Notes under the pieces: generated by a model
What the model saw: only the letters and a program-made list of their open reading frames with translations
Database searches by the model: none
Told to the model about the DNA's origin: nothing
Made by a program: the position numbers and the translations under genes
Source of the DNA: JBBIQV01 sp964555285
GTDB taxonomy: Bacteria > Nitrospirota > Nitrospiria > Nitrospirales > Nitrospiraceae
NCBI GenBank assembly: GCA_964555285.1
Contig: CAZKRM010000012.1
Span: 1-64,000 of the forward strand
Reading direction: 5' to 3'
Length of the DNA: 64,000 nt
In this document: positions 50,680-58,609 of the stretch, piece by piece
Layout of the letters: each line of letters starts with the position of its first letter
How positions within the stretch are numbered: position 1 is the stretch's first letter

Positions 50680-51978
50680 ATGAATGAATCCTCCACTCAA
50701 CCCTCCCGAACCCGTTGGGTCATCCTCGCGCTGCTGTTTACAATCAGCGTCGTCACCTACATCGATCGCGTGAACATCTCCGTGACCGCCCGCCAGATGA
50801 TGCCCGCCTTCGGTCTCACCGATCAGCAGATGGGCCACATTTTCTCGGCCTTCGTGCTGGGCTATGCCCTGTGTCAGATTCCAGGAGGCTGGCTGGGGGA
50901 TCGCTGGGGTGCGCGGCTGGTGCTCACGGGTGCGGTGCTCTGGTGGTCGATCTTCACGGCGCTCACGGCGATGGCGGCGACACTGCCGGTAGTGGACGTG
51001 CTCGGCGTACTGGGTTCGCTGGCACTGGTGCGATTGCTTCTCGGAGTGGGTGAGGCGGTCGCACTACCCAATTTCAATCGTGCCGTCGCCGACTGGCTGC
51101 CGGCACGGGAGCGTGGATTCGGCATCGGGATCGCCATCGGCGGCGTCGGGGTCGGTTCGGCGCTCACGCCGCCGCTCACGGCCTGGATCATGGTGAACTG
51201 GGGCTGGCAGACGGTGTTCTATCTCTCTGCCGCGCTGGGTATCGGTATCGCGTTGGTCTGGTGGTGGTATGCACGGGACCGACCGGAGGAACATCCCGCC
51301 GTGAATCAAGCTGAGAGGGCGTTGATCCGAGGTGCAACGGCTCCTGCATTCCCAACGCGCGCACCGGTGCCCTGGCAGACGTTCGCCCGGACACCGACGG
51401 TCTGGTGGATCGTACTCAGCTACAGTTGTCTCGGCTACGTGGCCTACGTCTTCCTGTCGTGGTTCTATCTCTATCTCGTGAACGTGCGTCACTTCGATGT
51501 GCTCCGCGGGGGACTGTACGCGTCTGCGCCGTTCGTGGCGATGCTGGTCTTCTGCCCGCTCGGCGGCTGGGTAACAGATGGATTAGCCGCACGTCATGGC
51601 CTGACCGAGGGCCGCGCCTGGGTCGGAATGGCGGGGATGATCCTGGCTGGGTTATCCATTGCCGTCGGCGGGTCGGTCGATTCGCCGGCGCTCGCCATCG
51701 TCTGTCTCTCGCTTGGCGCCGGCTGGCTCTATTTCACCGTGGGGGCCTACTGGTCTTCCACGACCGACCTGTCTAAGGAACACGCCGGGACACTCTCCGG
51801 CCTCATGAACACCGGGGCAAATCTGGGCGGCAGCCTCTCCCCGACTCTTACCCCGTGGCTCGCAGATCAGTGGGGCTGGCCGGTTTCGCTGGGAACGGCG
51901 GCGGCGATCGCCGTTGTGGGCGGGCTGATGTGGCGCTGGATCAAGCCAGGCGATGGGCTGCGGCAGGACAAGTTTTGA
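50680..51978 (+). CDS. MFS permease, anion:cation symporter type
   Basis: A 432-residue inner-membrane transporter with 12 predicted spans. The N-terminal signature TYIDRVNISVTARQMMPAFG and LGYALCQIPGGWLGDRWGAR is that of the ACS family (hexuronates, phthalate, glucarate and others). RLLLGVGEAVALPNFNRAVA and LSGLMNTGANLGGSLSPTLT are further landmarks. The substrate is an organic anion but is not specified. The start ATG 50680 (MNESSTQ) is chosen over an upstream frame lacking conservation. Confidence 0.9.
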   Translation: MNESSTQPSRTRWVILALLFTISVVTYIDRVNISVTARQMMPAFGLTDQQMGHIFSAFVLGYALCQIPGGWLGDRWGARLVLTGAVLWWSIFTALTAMAATLPVVDVLGVLGSLALVRLLLGVGEAVALPNFNRAVADWLPARERGFGIGIAIGGVGVGSALTPPLTAWIMVNWGWQTVFYLSAALGIGIALVWWWYARDRPEEHPAVNQAERALIRGATAPAFPTRAPVPWQTFARTPTVWWIVLSYSCLGYVAYVFLSWFYLYLVNVRHFDVLRGGLYASAPFVAMLVFCPLGGWVTDGLAARHGLTEGRAWVGMAGMILAGLSIAVGGSVDSPALAIVCLSLGAGWLYFTVGAYWSSTTDLSKEHAGTLSGLMNTGANLGGSLSPTLTPWLADQWGWPVSLGTAAAIAVVGGLMWRWIKPGDGLRQDKF

Positions 51979-52070
51979 GTTGAGAGTTCTGAGTTGGCGG
52001 AAGGTTTCACCGCGTCTCCCAATCGGACAAACTCAGAACTCAGCGCTCATAACTCAGAACTCCTTCGGAG
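51979..52070. repeat. Short inverted repeats between MFS and cyclophilin genes
   Basis: GAGTTGAGAGTTCTGAGTT near 51977 is matched by two copies of AACTCAGAACTC farther right (about 52031 and 52050). They can fold back and may end the permease transcript. This is low-complexity repeat DNA without coding sense. Confidence 0.4.
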
Positions 52071-52109
52071 GCCTTGCCTCCTACGATATCGCCTTGTTAC
52101 AGTGGCGGC

Positions 52110-52631
52110 ATGACTATGCAATTCCAAAAGAAAGATCCGCGCGCGACGATCGTGACCAAGTTCGGCGAGATCAAGATTCGCTTCTACCCCGACGCCGCGC
52201 CGCGCCACGTCGAAAACTTTCTCAACCTCGCCAAGATGGGTTTCTACGACGGCACCACCTTCCATCGCGTGGTGCCGGGTTTCATCATCCAGGGTGGCGA
52301 TCCCTTCAGCAAGGACCCCGACCGCATGCTCCACGGTACCGGCGGTCCAGGCTACTTTCTCTCCCCGGAGCCGAGTGACCGCCCGCACAAGCGGGGCGCC
52401 ATCTCCATGGCCAAGATGCCGCGCGAGAGCAACAGCACCCGCGACTTCAACGACAACGGCTCGCAGTTTTTCATTTGCGTGGCGGACAGCAGTGGCTTAG
52501 ACCGGCGCTATTCTGTCTTCGGCGAAGTCTTTCGCGGACTGGACGTGATCGACAAGATCGCCGCCGTCCCCCGCGACCAGGCTGACAATCCACTAGAGCC
52601 GATTACGATGACGGTGACGGTGAAGGAGTGA
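52110..52631 (+). CDS. Peptidyl-prolyl isomerase, cyclophilin type
   Basis: A 173-residue cyclophilin without a signal peptide, hence probably cytosolic. Landmarks are FGEIKIRFYPDAAPRHVENF, YDGTTFHRVVPGFIIQGGDP (catalytic Arg), SMAKMPRESNSTRDFNDNGS, SQFFICVADSSGLDRRYSVF and GEVFRGLDVIDKIA. All active-site residues are present. It catalyses cis-trans isomerisation of proline bonds. The start ATG 52110 (MTMQFQKK) or ATG 52116 is possible. Confidence 0.95.
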   Translation: MTMQFQKKDPRATIVTKFGEIKIRFYPDAAPRHVENFLNLAKMGFYDGTTFHRVVPGFIIQGGDPFSKDPDRMLHGTGGPGYFLSPEPSDRPHKRGAISMAKMPRESNSTRDFNDNGSQFFICVADSSGLDRRYSVFGEVFRGLDVIDKIAAVPRDQADNPLEPITMTVTVKE

Positions 52632-52734
52632 AGTGGTCCTCAGGTCACATGCGGAAATGCGGAAGGGGTCTTGACGTTGACAATTGAGCCATCAACGCCT
52701 GCTGGCATCATGGCGCGGCCGTTACGACTTGCGT

Positions 52735-53031
52735 TTACGGGCGGTGGGCCGCGCGGAGGGCCTGCCAACGATTACACGACGGCTGGTGGTGAACTATAGG
52801 GCGGTCAGTCGGCGCGTGAGCGCGGCCGAGCGGCTCCAGCACAGCATCACGAACTTGTCGGCCCGTCCAGTGAAATTTCTCACGCAGCACCCGACGCAAC
52901 TCCCGCTCAATGGCCGGTGAATCGTACAGATCAAGCAGGCCGGCGCGGGCGAGGCCCAGGATCGCTTCACAGGGTCCGCCGAACAGCATCGCGGAGATGT
53001 AGCTATTGGTATCGGCAACGGCGGTGATCAC
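52735..53031 (-). pseudogene. Truncated PIN-domain toxin
   Basis: A 98-residue frame from GTG 53029-53031, overlapping the antitoxin stop as GTGA. The N-terminal part is a normal PIN domain: VADTNSYISAMLFGGPCEAI, LLDLYDSPAIERELRRVL and WTGRQVRDAVLEPLGR. The usual second half with the remaining catalytic aspartates is missing: where DDPDDNRIL is expected the frame reads HHQPSCNRWQALRAAHRP and stops. The toxin is thus probably inactive; truncation may have followed insertion of foreign DNA at 52632-52735. Confidence 0.65.
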
Positions 53032-53285
53032 CGCCGTCTCAGGCGAGCGGGGGCGCGGTCGCGCGCGAGAAACCGTTCCAGATCGGCTTCGTTCTTCAGG
53101 CCGAGCTGCTTCGCGGTCTCCGTTCCCCACTGGCGCAAGCGCTGCCAACGATGCGAGGTGAGGTATTGCCGCAAGGCGTCTTCGATCAGCTTATTGGGCG
53201 TGGTGGCTTCCGCGCTGGCGAACCGCATGGTTTCACGCAGGAGGTCGGCGGGAAGCGTCACGGTCAGAGGTTTCGTCGCAGCCAT
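53028..53285 (-). CDS. Ribbon-helix-helix antitoxin
   Basis: An 85-residue protein starting at ATG 53283-53285 (MAATKPLTVTLPADLLRETM). The N-terminal KPLTVTLPADLLRETMRFAS is a ribbon-helix-helix DNA-binding strand and helix, and TTPNKLIEDALRQYLTSHRW the second helix. The C-terminal part would wrap the PIN toxin. It precedes and overlaps the truncated PIN gene. Confidence 0.75.
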   Translation of the reverse strand: MAATKPLTVTLPADLLRETMRFASAEATTPNKLIEDALRQYLTSHRWQRLRQWGTETAKQLGLKNEADLERFLARDRAPARLRRR

Positions 53286-53542
53286 CGCCGGCGGTCTCCC
53301 TGGATCACTCGTCGCGCGAGCTTTATCTATCCCCTGTGCGTCTGTCAAGCGTCGGGTGGAACTGGAGGTTGCCGAGCTCACCGATCCCGCACTTCACGTA
53401 CAACATGGAGTGTACCCGCGTGAAGAGGAAACAGGGACATTCGACTGAATCAGGTCGGCCTGGTCTAACGATGTGTGAAGTGGGAAGGAACCGGACCGCC
53501 ATGCGCTGCGACACGACACGGGGGCGAGTAGTTCTCCCCAGT

Positions 53543-53755
53543 TCAAAGATCTTCTGGTTTGAGCCCTGTCACCTTGGAGAGACGGGCAAGCATGCGCGGG
53601 CCGATTTCATCGCGGTCGTGAAATGCGAAAACAACATCGAGCCACCCGCTTCGTTGGAGCACTCGATGGGAGCCCGTTGTTCGTTTAATCTGCCAGCCGA
53701 TGCGGAGAAGGGCGGAGAGAACGCGGGAGGTCTGGGTCGAAGGCCAATGGCTCAT
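53543..53755 (-). CDS. hicA: HicA-family toxin
   Basis: A 70-residue double-stranded-RNA-binding-like mRNA interferase. RVLSALLRIGWQIKRTTGSH has the catalytic histidine in GSHRVLQRSGWLDVVFAFHD, followed by DEIGPRMLARLSKVTGLKPE. The start overlaps the HicB stop by 4 bp. Unusually for the pair, the antitoxin is upstream. Confidence 0.85.
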   Translation of the reverse strand: MSHWPSTQTSRVLSALLRIGWQIKRTTGSHRVLQRSGWLDVVFAFHDRDEIGPRMLARLSKVTGLKPEDL

Positions 53756-53973
53756 GCCGCAATGAACGAGACGTTCAGCAGTTCCTCAGGCACGGCCTCG
53801 TCATGTTCGAGGCGATCGGCCATCGCACGAAGGGCCAGGGCTTGGACAGCCGCAAGCGCAGCGGCCTTCGTCTGCCCATAGGCCATCACGCCAGGCAAGG
53901 TCGGCACTTCACCGATCCATCGCCCGCCTTCTTCCTGTTCCAGCTCGATTTTAAGCTGAGTGACTTTCGCCAT
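53752..53973 (-). CDS. hicB: HicB-family antitoxin
   Basis: A 73-residue HicB antitoxin starting at ATG 53971-53973 (MAKVTQLKIELEQEEGGRWI). GEVPTLPGVMAYGQTKAAAL is the degraded RNase-H-like HicB core; the C-terminal helix is short and no DNA-binding domain is attached, as in many small HicB. It is paired with hicA downstream. Confidence 0.85.
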   Translation of the reverse strand: MAKVTQLKIELEQEEGGRWIGEVPTLPGVMAYGQTKAAALAAVQALALRAMADRLEHDEAVPEELLNVSFIAA

Positions 53974-54293
53974 AAGCGCTCCCCTGAACGGTTCAATTGA
54001 TAGTAGGCTAAGCCCCCACAGGCGGGAAATCAAGCCGCCAGAAGAACCGCTGTAGATAGCCCATCATTTGTCCGCTTCTTGTAGCCCCTGGGGCCTACAA
54101 AAGACTCCCGGTACATTTTTATTCGCCGCCGAGCAACCTGCCACAGATTCCGGGGACAGATTCTTCGGGAAACGGACGTGTCAATCCCATCAAAGACCGC
54201 CTCGGTACCACGCCCACGGAACGACCGTATCACGGGCTAGATTATAACGACCTCCGTGATAATCCTCAATTCTTGTCCGCGCATGCTTAACGC
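53974..54293. other. Gene-free stretch with palindromes beside RAYT remnant
   Basis: No gene is supported. It holds GTAGCCCC-TGG-GGCCTAC (about 54089-54107) and CCGGGGACAGATTCTTCGGG (about 54149-54168), REP-type pieces commonly linked to RAYT transposases. Confidence 0.4.
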
Positions 54294-54441
54294 CAGGAGG
54301 ATGGTCTGGTGGCGTCCCTGAAAGACATGCCCGGTCGTGTTGTAGCGACGATGGTAGGCCTGACTGCGCCTGCAGCATGCAAGACAACAGCTGGTCACCG
54401 GGCTCGATCAAGAGAGGCACATGATTGGTCATCAGGACCTA
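54294..54441 (-). pseudogene. RAYT (REP-associated tyrosine transposase) remnant
   Basis: Read leftward, the sequence gives VLMTNHVPLLIEPGDQLLSC MLQAQ-type residues of the TnpA_REP core (the family has MTNHVHLL with the HUH-like histidines) and, after a shift of one base, AYHRRYNTTGHVFQGRHQTI, the second signature. Both frames are short; the beginning and end of the gene are missing. It is therefore a frameshifted and truncated transposase of the kind that mobilises REP palindromes. Confidence 0.7.
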
Positions 54442-54501
54442 TGCCCGCATCTAGACAAGACAGTTACTCATGCCTGCCAATTATCTCTTTCGTTTCGCTC
54501 A

Positions 54502-54534
54502 GAGGAGGGGGACAGAATCACAGTCCCCCTCCTC
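54502..54534. terminator. Perfect 12-bp hairpin near envelope genes
   Basis: GAGGAGGGGGAC (54502-54513) and GTCCCCCTCCTC (54523-54534) enclose a 9-base loop. It lies 37 bp after the stop of the small secreted protein at 54571-54900 and may end the traT-region transcript; there is no T run. Confidence 0.55.
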
Positions 54535-54570
54535 CACGAAGACACCTAAATAGACTGGCACAATCCGTCA

Positions 54571-54900
54571 CTACGGATAGTACCGACCGTAATATCGGAA
54601 ATAGTGGAGGCAGTTGCGATACTGAATATAGGAGTACGTCAAATTCTGACACGTCCAACCCGGTCGCCACTCTGGCGGCGGCTGCACTTGGGGAGGGGTC
54701 AGCCCCTTCTTGGTGGCCTGTTCAAGATAGGCATCGATCGTCGCTTGATCTCCCGGATTGAACGGCCGTTCCATGACTTGTTTGTTCAGAGCCTTCTGCA
54801 TCGCCTCCATATCTTCTTTCTCTCCAGCCTGCAGAGTGCCACCCATGTCCATCGTGAGAGCAAGCGCACTACAACTGACGAGCATTATCTTGCTTCGCAT
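54571..54900 (-). CDS. Small secreted protein with aromatic tail
   Basis: A 109-residue secreted protein. The start ATG 54898-54900 follows AGGAGGAGG. After a signal peptide (MLVSCSALALTMDMGGTLQA) come a charged helical part (KEDMEAMQKALNKQVMERPF), NPGDQATIDAYLEQATKKGL and a Tyr/Arg-rich end TYSYIQYRNCLHYFRYYGRY with two cysteines. I recognise no family. It follows traT by 41 bp and is probably cotranscribed. Confidence 0.75.
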   Translation of the reverse strand: MRSKIMLVSCSALALTMDMGGTLQAGEKEDMEAMQKALNKQVMERPFNPGDQATIDAYLEQATKKGLTPPQVQPPPEWRPGWTCQNLTYSYIQYRNCLHYFRYYGRYYP

Positions 54901-54941
54901 GATCCTCCTCCTTACGGACAATGATCCCCGCGTAGAACTCA

Positions 54942-55649
54942 CTAGAACAATCCAGACAATGCCCGTGTGAGCCCCTGAGTCAAAGCTGGAGCCGCTTCCT
55001 CATATTTCAAATTCATCTGGTTCGCCGAGCTGACAACCCGGGTACGATACTTCTTCTGCTTCGTCACTTCAGAAGTGGTTTGTTGTTGTGTGCCCCCAAT
55101 TCCTTGCTTTATGTTTTGCTGGCTATCTTGCCGTACAATCACCCCCTCAGCCGCTTTCTCGACCAGCTGGACGTCCGTTATCACTACAAACACTATATCT
55201 TTCCCCGCAAATAATGCCGTTAGGTCTGTCTGCGGTCCGCCTCGTCTTCCGGAACTCACCGTAATCGGAGCGCCGTAACCACCGTTCAAAGCGGCCGTGG
55301 CAGCCGTCTGGTCAGTTTTTGACACCTGAAGCACATTGGCTTGAAGCCGATAATAGGCCTCGTCAGGATTCTGGGTCACACGATAGCCTCTCTTTGCCAA
55401 GGCCTCCTTGATCGGCCCTTCGAGATCAAAATTGTCTTTGTCCGAGGTATTGCGAACCTCGAGATAGATCACTTTCTTGTCCGGCCCCACCGGATCGAGA
55501 AAGATCGTCTCGCTCATCTTGGTCTGCACATCGATACTCTCTTTTCTCATCTTCTCCAATTCGGCGCATCCGGACAGAAATATGAGCGAGAGTCCCCCGA
55601 GACCGAATCGAATAAGAACACTCGTATTGTGACTGTTCATCCGACCCAT
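54942..55649 (-). CDS. traT: TraT-family lipoprotein
   Basis: A 235-residue outer-membrane lipoprotein. The start ATG 55647-55649 follows AAGGAGG. The lipobox is LIFLSGCAELEKM. Family blocks include SIDVQTKMSETIFLDPVGPD, VIYLEVRNTSDKDNFDLEGP and KALAKRGYRVTQNPDEAYYR, and a central GGYGAPITVSSGRRGG. TraT on plasmids blocks surface complement and mating; chromosomal homologues are common and of unknown role. The last residues (AAPALTQGLTRALSGLF) match the family. Confidence 0.85.
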   Translation of the reverse strand: MGRMNSHNTSVLIRFGLGGLSLIFLSGCAELEKMRKESIDVQTKMSETIFLDPVGPDKKVIYLEVRNTSDKDNFDLEGPIKEALAKRGYRVTQNPDEAYYRLQANVLQVSKTDQTAATAALNGGYGAPITVSSGRRGGPQTDLTALFAGKDIVFVVITDVQLVEKAAEGVIVRQDSQQNIKQGIGGTQQQTTSEVTKQKKYRTRVVSSANQMNLKYEEAAPALTQGLTRALSGLF

Positions 55650-55848
55650 CGCTGACCTCCTTGGTAGTTGTTGGTTGGCTCGTTGCACCGCCTTGCGTGA
55701 CAGAACGGCGATACAGTTTCTGGAATCATTTTAGGTCTCGAATATTTCGCACGGAAATGCGTGAAATATGTGAGATGATCTTCGTCACGGCATGCCACCA
55801 CGTCCTGAATTTATAGAAGCGCCTCGTGCTCGGCTTCGGACAACCATC

Positions 55849-55926
55849 TCACTGCGCCACATAGACATAGGCCGCTCCGCTGAAGGTCGCGCCGTTGTTC
55901 GTTTGGTTCCCATCCACACCTACAGC
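55849..55926 (-). pseudogene. FG-GAP repeat protein C-terminal fragment
   Basis: Read leftward from 55926 the frame gives AVGVDGNQTNNGATFSGAAY VYVAQ and TGA at 55849-55851. The GNQTNN-GAxxSGAAYVY pattern is that of FG-GAP (integrin-like) repeat proteins, which end in this way. A stop stands directly before it, so only 25 codons remain. Confidence 0.5.
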
Positions 55927-55980
55927 CTAGCTCAGAAACAGAAGTGATGAGGGTCGAGGAGCGGTAAGGAGACTATTTGT

Positions 55981-56016
55981 GAGTGAGTGAGTGAGTGAGT
56001 GAGTGAGTGAGTGAGT
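55981..56016. repeat. (GAGT)9 microsatellite
   Basis: Nine exact tandem copies of GAGT. Tetranucleotide tracts of this length are prone to slippage. No gene whose frame would be switched is evident here. Confidence 0.9.
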
Positions 56017-56285
56017 GCAAGCAGGAAGCCATACGTGCTGGAGAGTGGCGGAGCGCTTGGGACCAGTCAGCGTCACAAAAGCCCTCGCGGATGAAACGGT
56101 GGGGAAGCAGAACCGGCGGGCAGATACTACCTGAACGCCATCGTGTTTATCAATACCTCACAAACCGAGCTAAGAGCACACTGCTCCAACAGTCATGCCT
56201 GTCTGGAGGCACAGAGGCCCCACCATGAGGCTTATTGGTTGATGGTTCAGAGAAGCTGATCGCGGAAGGCTGAGAGCCAATGGCT

Positions 56286-56665
56286 AGAAGAACGCCATGC
56301 TGGCGTGGGTCACGGTGGAATTATACTGATCGGTGATCCCGCGGTCGTAGCGCAGCACTCCCTCTCTGCCAACATGAGTGAGACACTGCCCCCCCAGAGT
56401 TTAATGTAGAGGGTGGAGCAAGGAAGTGCGTTGATGGAACGTCTCACTGCAGCGGTTGGGATACCGGAGGTGGAAGTGGCAGAGAAGGCGGCCAGACGGC
56501 GGTTCAGCGCGGAGTACAAGCGCGCGGTGCTCAAGGAGGCGGCTACCTGCGGGCCGGGAGAGATCGGGGCCTTGCTGCGGCGGGAGGGGGTGTACAGCTC
56601 CCACCTGTCGGTGTGGCCCCTTTTCCGCTTGGATCAATCGTAGCAGTGAGTAGATGGGCGAGTTG
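56286..56665 (-). pseudogene. MEMO C-terminal fragment, copy 1, split by IS fragment
   Basis: The parts 56286-56361 and 56611-56665 match the 3' end of the MEMO-like gene at 58606-59865 (from AGAACGCCATGCTGGCGT through GATCCCGCGGTCGTAGCG and then CCTTTTCCGCTTG to ATGGGCGAG). Between them lies an IS3-type fragment. Point differences show that this copy is older than copy 2. Confidence 0.75.
56366..56612 (+). mobile_element. IS3-type transposase orfA fragment
   Basis: A short frame (from about 56413) encodes AEKAARRRFSAEYKRAVLKE and GPGEIGALLRREGVYSSHLS, the helix-turn-helix part of IS3-family orfA proteins (family: RRRFTAEYK...GEIGALLRREGLYSSHL). It ends at SVW where it meets the interrupted MEMO copy. 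No orfB or terminal repeats are visible, so it is a fragment. Confidence 0.75.
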
Positions 56666-56813
56666 TGAGTTCTGATGGCAACCGGGAGAGAACTGTGCAC
56701 GATCCGCGCCCACTAGCACCCGGGACGGTCAAAACGGATGTCCCGCAGAGCCGACCACGCGACACGCCAACGCCCTGCTTGACGAGTATCTCGATTCGAG
56801 ATACCATAACCAG

Positions 56814-57101
56814 GTGCATATCATCACGCGAAGGCGCCTGGAGGACTTCTGGCAGACCCATCCCGATGCGCGCTCGCCGTTGGAACATTGGTTCGCCATG
56901 ATGCGCAAGACCGACTATGCCTCATTCGCCGCTCTGCGGATCACCTTTCCCTCAGCGGACCATGTCCATCGGTTCACAGTCTTCAACATCGGAGGCAACA
57001 AGTTTCGCCTGATCGCAGCTATTCACTATAACCGGAAGAAAGTCTACATCCGGCACGTGCTGACGCATGCAGAGTACGACCGGGCCGGCTGGAGGACCTG
57101 A
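56814..57101 (+). CDS. higB: HigB-family toxin
   Basis: A 95-residue mRNA interferase of the HigB type. Landmarks are MHIITRRRLEDFWQTHPDAR, PLEHWFAMMRKTDYASFAAL, TVFNIGGNKFRLIAAIHYNR and KKVYIRHVLTHAEYDRAGWR, close to the family consensus over its whole length. It acts on ribosome-bound mRNA. The antitoxin follows 3 bp downstream, the typical toxin-first order. Confidence 0.9.
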   Translation: MHIITRRRLEDFWQTHPDARSPLEHWFAMMRKTDYASFAALRITFPSADHVHRFTVFNIGGNKFRLIAAIHYNRKKVYIRHVLTHAEYDRAGWRT

Positions 57102-57104
57102 CTG

Positions 57105-57578
57105 ATGCTTGCCAAATATATTCATGAAGCCAACGCCGACTACCGGCGCATTCGGCAACGGATTCCGCTCGGGCCGTTGCGGACAGCAGCCGAATACCAT
57201 CGAGCGGTCGCCGTTCTCGATGACATCGTAGACGAAATTGGCCAGCAGGAGACCCATCCCCTGGCCGATCTGGCTGAAACCCTGGCGCTCGCCATCGAGG
57301 CATATGAAGACATCCATGTGCGTATTCCTGGCGCACCAGGCCCTGCGATCCTCCGCACGTTAATGGAGGAGCATGGATTGTCGCAATCGGGCCTTCCTGA
57401 GATCGGCAGCCAGGGCGTTGTCTCGGAAATCTTGTCCGGCAAGCGCGACTTGAACGTGCGCCAAATCGCAAGACTCGCCACCCGATTCGGCGTCTCACCT
57501 GCGTTGTTCGTACAAACTCCCACCCCTGCGCGTCCGACGCCACGGACAAGAAAACGAGCCCTCGCCGGAAGGAAGTAG
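57105..57578 (+). CDS. higA: HigA-family antitoxin
   Basis: A 157-residue antitoxin. The N-terminal part (about 1-85) binds the toxin, and residues 90-140 form the DNA-binding HTH: ILRTLMEEHGLSQSGLPEIG, SQGVVSEILSGKRDLNVRQI, ARLATRFGVSPALFV. A basic Arg/Pro-rich tail ends the chain. It would repress the higBA operon. Confidence 0.85.
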   Translation: MLAKYIHEANADYRRIRQRIPLGPLRTAAEYHRAVAVLDDIVDEIGQQETHPLADLAETLALAIEAYEDIHVRIPGAPGPAILRTLMEEHGLSQSGLPEIGSQGVVSEILSGKRDLNVRQIARLATRFGVSPALFVQTPTPARPTPRTRKRALAGRK

Positions 57579-57588
57579 CAGCCTTTAT

Positions 57589-57849
57589 CAGAAGAACGCC
57601 ATCGAGGCGTAGGTGACTGTCGAATTATACTGATCGGTGATCCCGCGGTCGTAGCGCAACACCTCTCCCTTTTCCGCTTGAATCAACCGCAACAATGAAT
57701 AGATCGGCGAGAAGCCGGAGATCCGGCGCTGGTCGTTCTCTTTCTGGATGTAGGCCGCGAACTCGTCCGGCTTGAGTTCTTCCACGGGCTTGAGCATTTC
57801 CAAATCGCACTGCATCGATCGATGGAACGAGAAGTCGGTCGGCGGGGCC
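57589..57849 (-). pseudogene. MEMO C-terminal fragment, copy 2
   Basis: About 260 bp that match 58619-58879 in the MEMO-like gene; about 230 bp from GAATTATACTGATCGG to GGCGGGGCC appear identical by eye. The frame has no start and only encodes the last 87 residues (PPTDFSFHRSMQCDLEM and so on). It ends MAFF, like copy 1, whereas the intact gene continues CSPV. The near-identity indicates a very recent duplication or gene conversion. Confidence 0.85.
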
Positions 57850-57879
57850 ACGTTTCACGTGAATTTCTGAAAAGCGCCT

Positions 57880-58218
57880 TTAGAGCCCCAGCCAGAACCG
57901 CAAGGCGCTGTCGAGCGCTCCCTGATCAGCAGCGGTGAGACGACCAAAGCGACGATTGATACGTGCTCGGTCCAACGTGAACAGTCCACGCTTCACAGCG
58001 CTTGGAAACAGCAGTCCAGCGCCTTTCCAATCCACCAAGGCAAATTCGCCAGGCTGTAGATGTTCCAGTTGGGAGGTAAGCGGAAGAAGCAAGAGGTCAA
58101 CGGAGGGATGGGGTGCACTGACGACAACAGCCGGTCGTTGTTTCATCCCCGTGAAATCCGAGAAGGGCAAGGTGACCAGGACAATATCGCCCCGGTCATA
58201 GCTTGTCGTACTCGGCAT
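57880..58218 (-). CDS. MazF/PemK-family toxin
   Basis: A 112-residue endoribonuclease-type toxin. SYDRGDIVLVTLPFSDFTGM and KQRPAVVVSAPHPSVDLLLL contain the family's GD/P and RPxxV motifs; LTSQLEHLQPGEFALVDW and GLLFPSAVKRGLFTLDRARI complete the fold. It overlaps the upstream small antitoxin by 23 bp. Confidence 0.85.
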   Translation of the reverse strand: MPSTTSYDRGDIVLVTLPFSDFTGMKQRPAVVVSAPHPSVDLLLLPLTSQLEHLQPGEFALVDWKGAGLLFPSAVKRGLFTLDRARINRRFGRLTAADQGALDSALRFWLGL

Positions 58219-58402
58219 CGCGAGGATTGTCCCATATACGCGTTAGGCTGGGTAAGGAAGCAAGAAACACATCGGTCCGGAGAGCCTTGAGTTCCTCCTG
58301 CGAATCAGGGATGACCACTTCGACCGGGGTATTGGCCGAAAGCGACACGGGCTCATCTAAGACGACCTTCTCTCCATCATAGTGAGCGGATACGTGCCTC
58401 AT
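58196..58402 (-). CDS. Small antitoxin for MazF-like toxin
   Basis: A 68-residue protein: VSAHYDGEKVVLDEPVSLSA followed by PVEVVIPDSQEELKALRTDV, the AbrB/DUF2281-like start of antitoxins of PemK-type modules. It is encoded just before the toxin with a 23-bp overlap. The pairing is inferred from position. Confidence 0.7.
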   Translation of the reverse strand: MRHVSAHYDGEKVVLDEPVSLSANTPVEVVIPDSQEELKALRTDVFLASLPSLTRIWDNPRDAEYDKL

Positions 58403-58504
58403 CGTCTCTACTTCCTCCCGGAACGGTTAACCCCGACAAGCTTCATTCTATTGGCGCCCTCGAAGCCTGTCAACTTGGCTCGTGTTACTTGGCTCGTGTT
58501 ATTG

Positions 58505-58609
58505 GGCGACAATACCCAGGCAGTGACCGGCAGTCCCAATCCCACCGTGAACGGTACCTACCGCACGACAAACCATGCTGGGGACGTAACGTCTCGTGTG
58601 GTCTACTAG
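58505..58609 (+). pseudogene. FadL C-terminal fragment
   Basis: The frame reads QAVTGSPNPTVNGTYRTTNH AGDVTSRVVY and TAG. It is homologous to the last residues of the FadL pseudogene at 35739-37115 (TVTGSPDPNVDGTYKTTNH). Only the last two strands remain. It converges with the MEMO-like gene, whose stop codon overlaps its own by 4 bp. Confidence 0.65.

Larger units (their letters stand above)
55650..56285. other. Gene-poor stretch with fragment debris
   Basis: No intact gene is supported. It holds the FG-GAP fragment at 55849-55926 and the tetranucleotide repeat at 55981-56016. Between about 56046 and 56135 a frame reads AERLGPVSVTKALADETVGK QNRRADTT and stops; I cannot assign it. Confidence 0.5.

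Noticed and set aside
55981..56016. CRISPR-like tandem repeat
   Set aside because: A pure tetranucleotide microsatellite without spacers.
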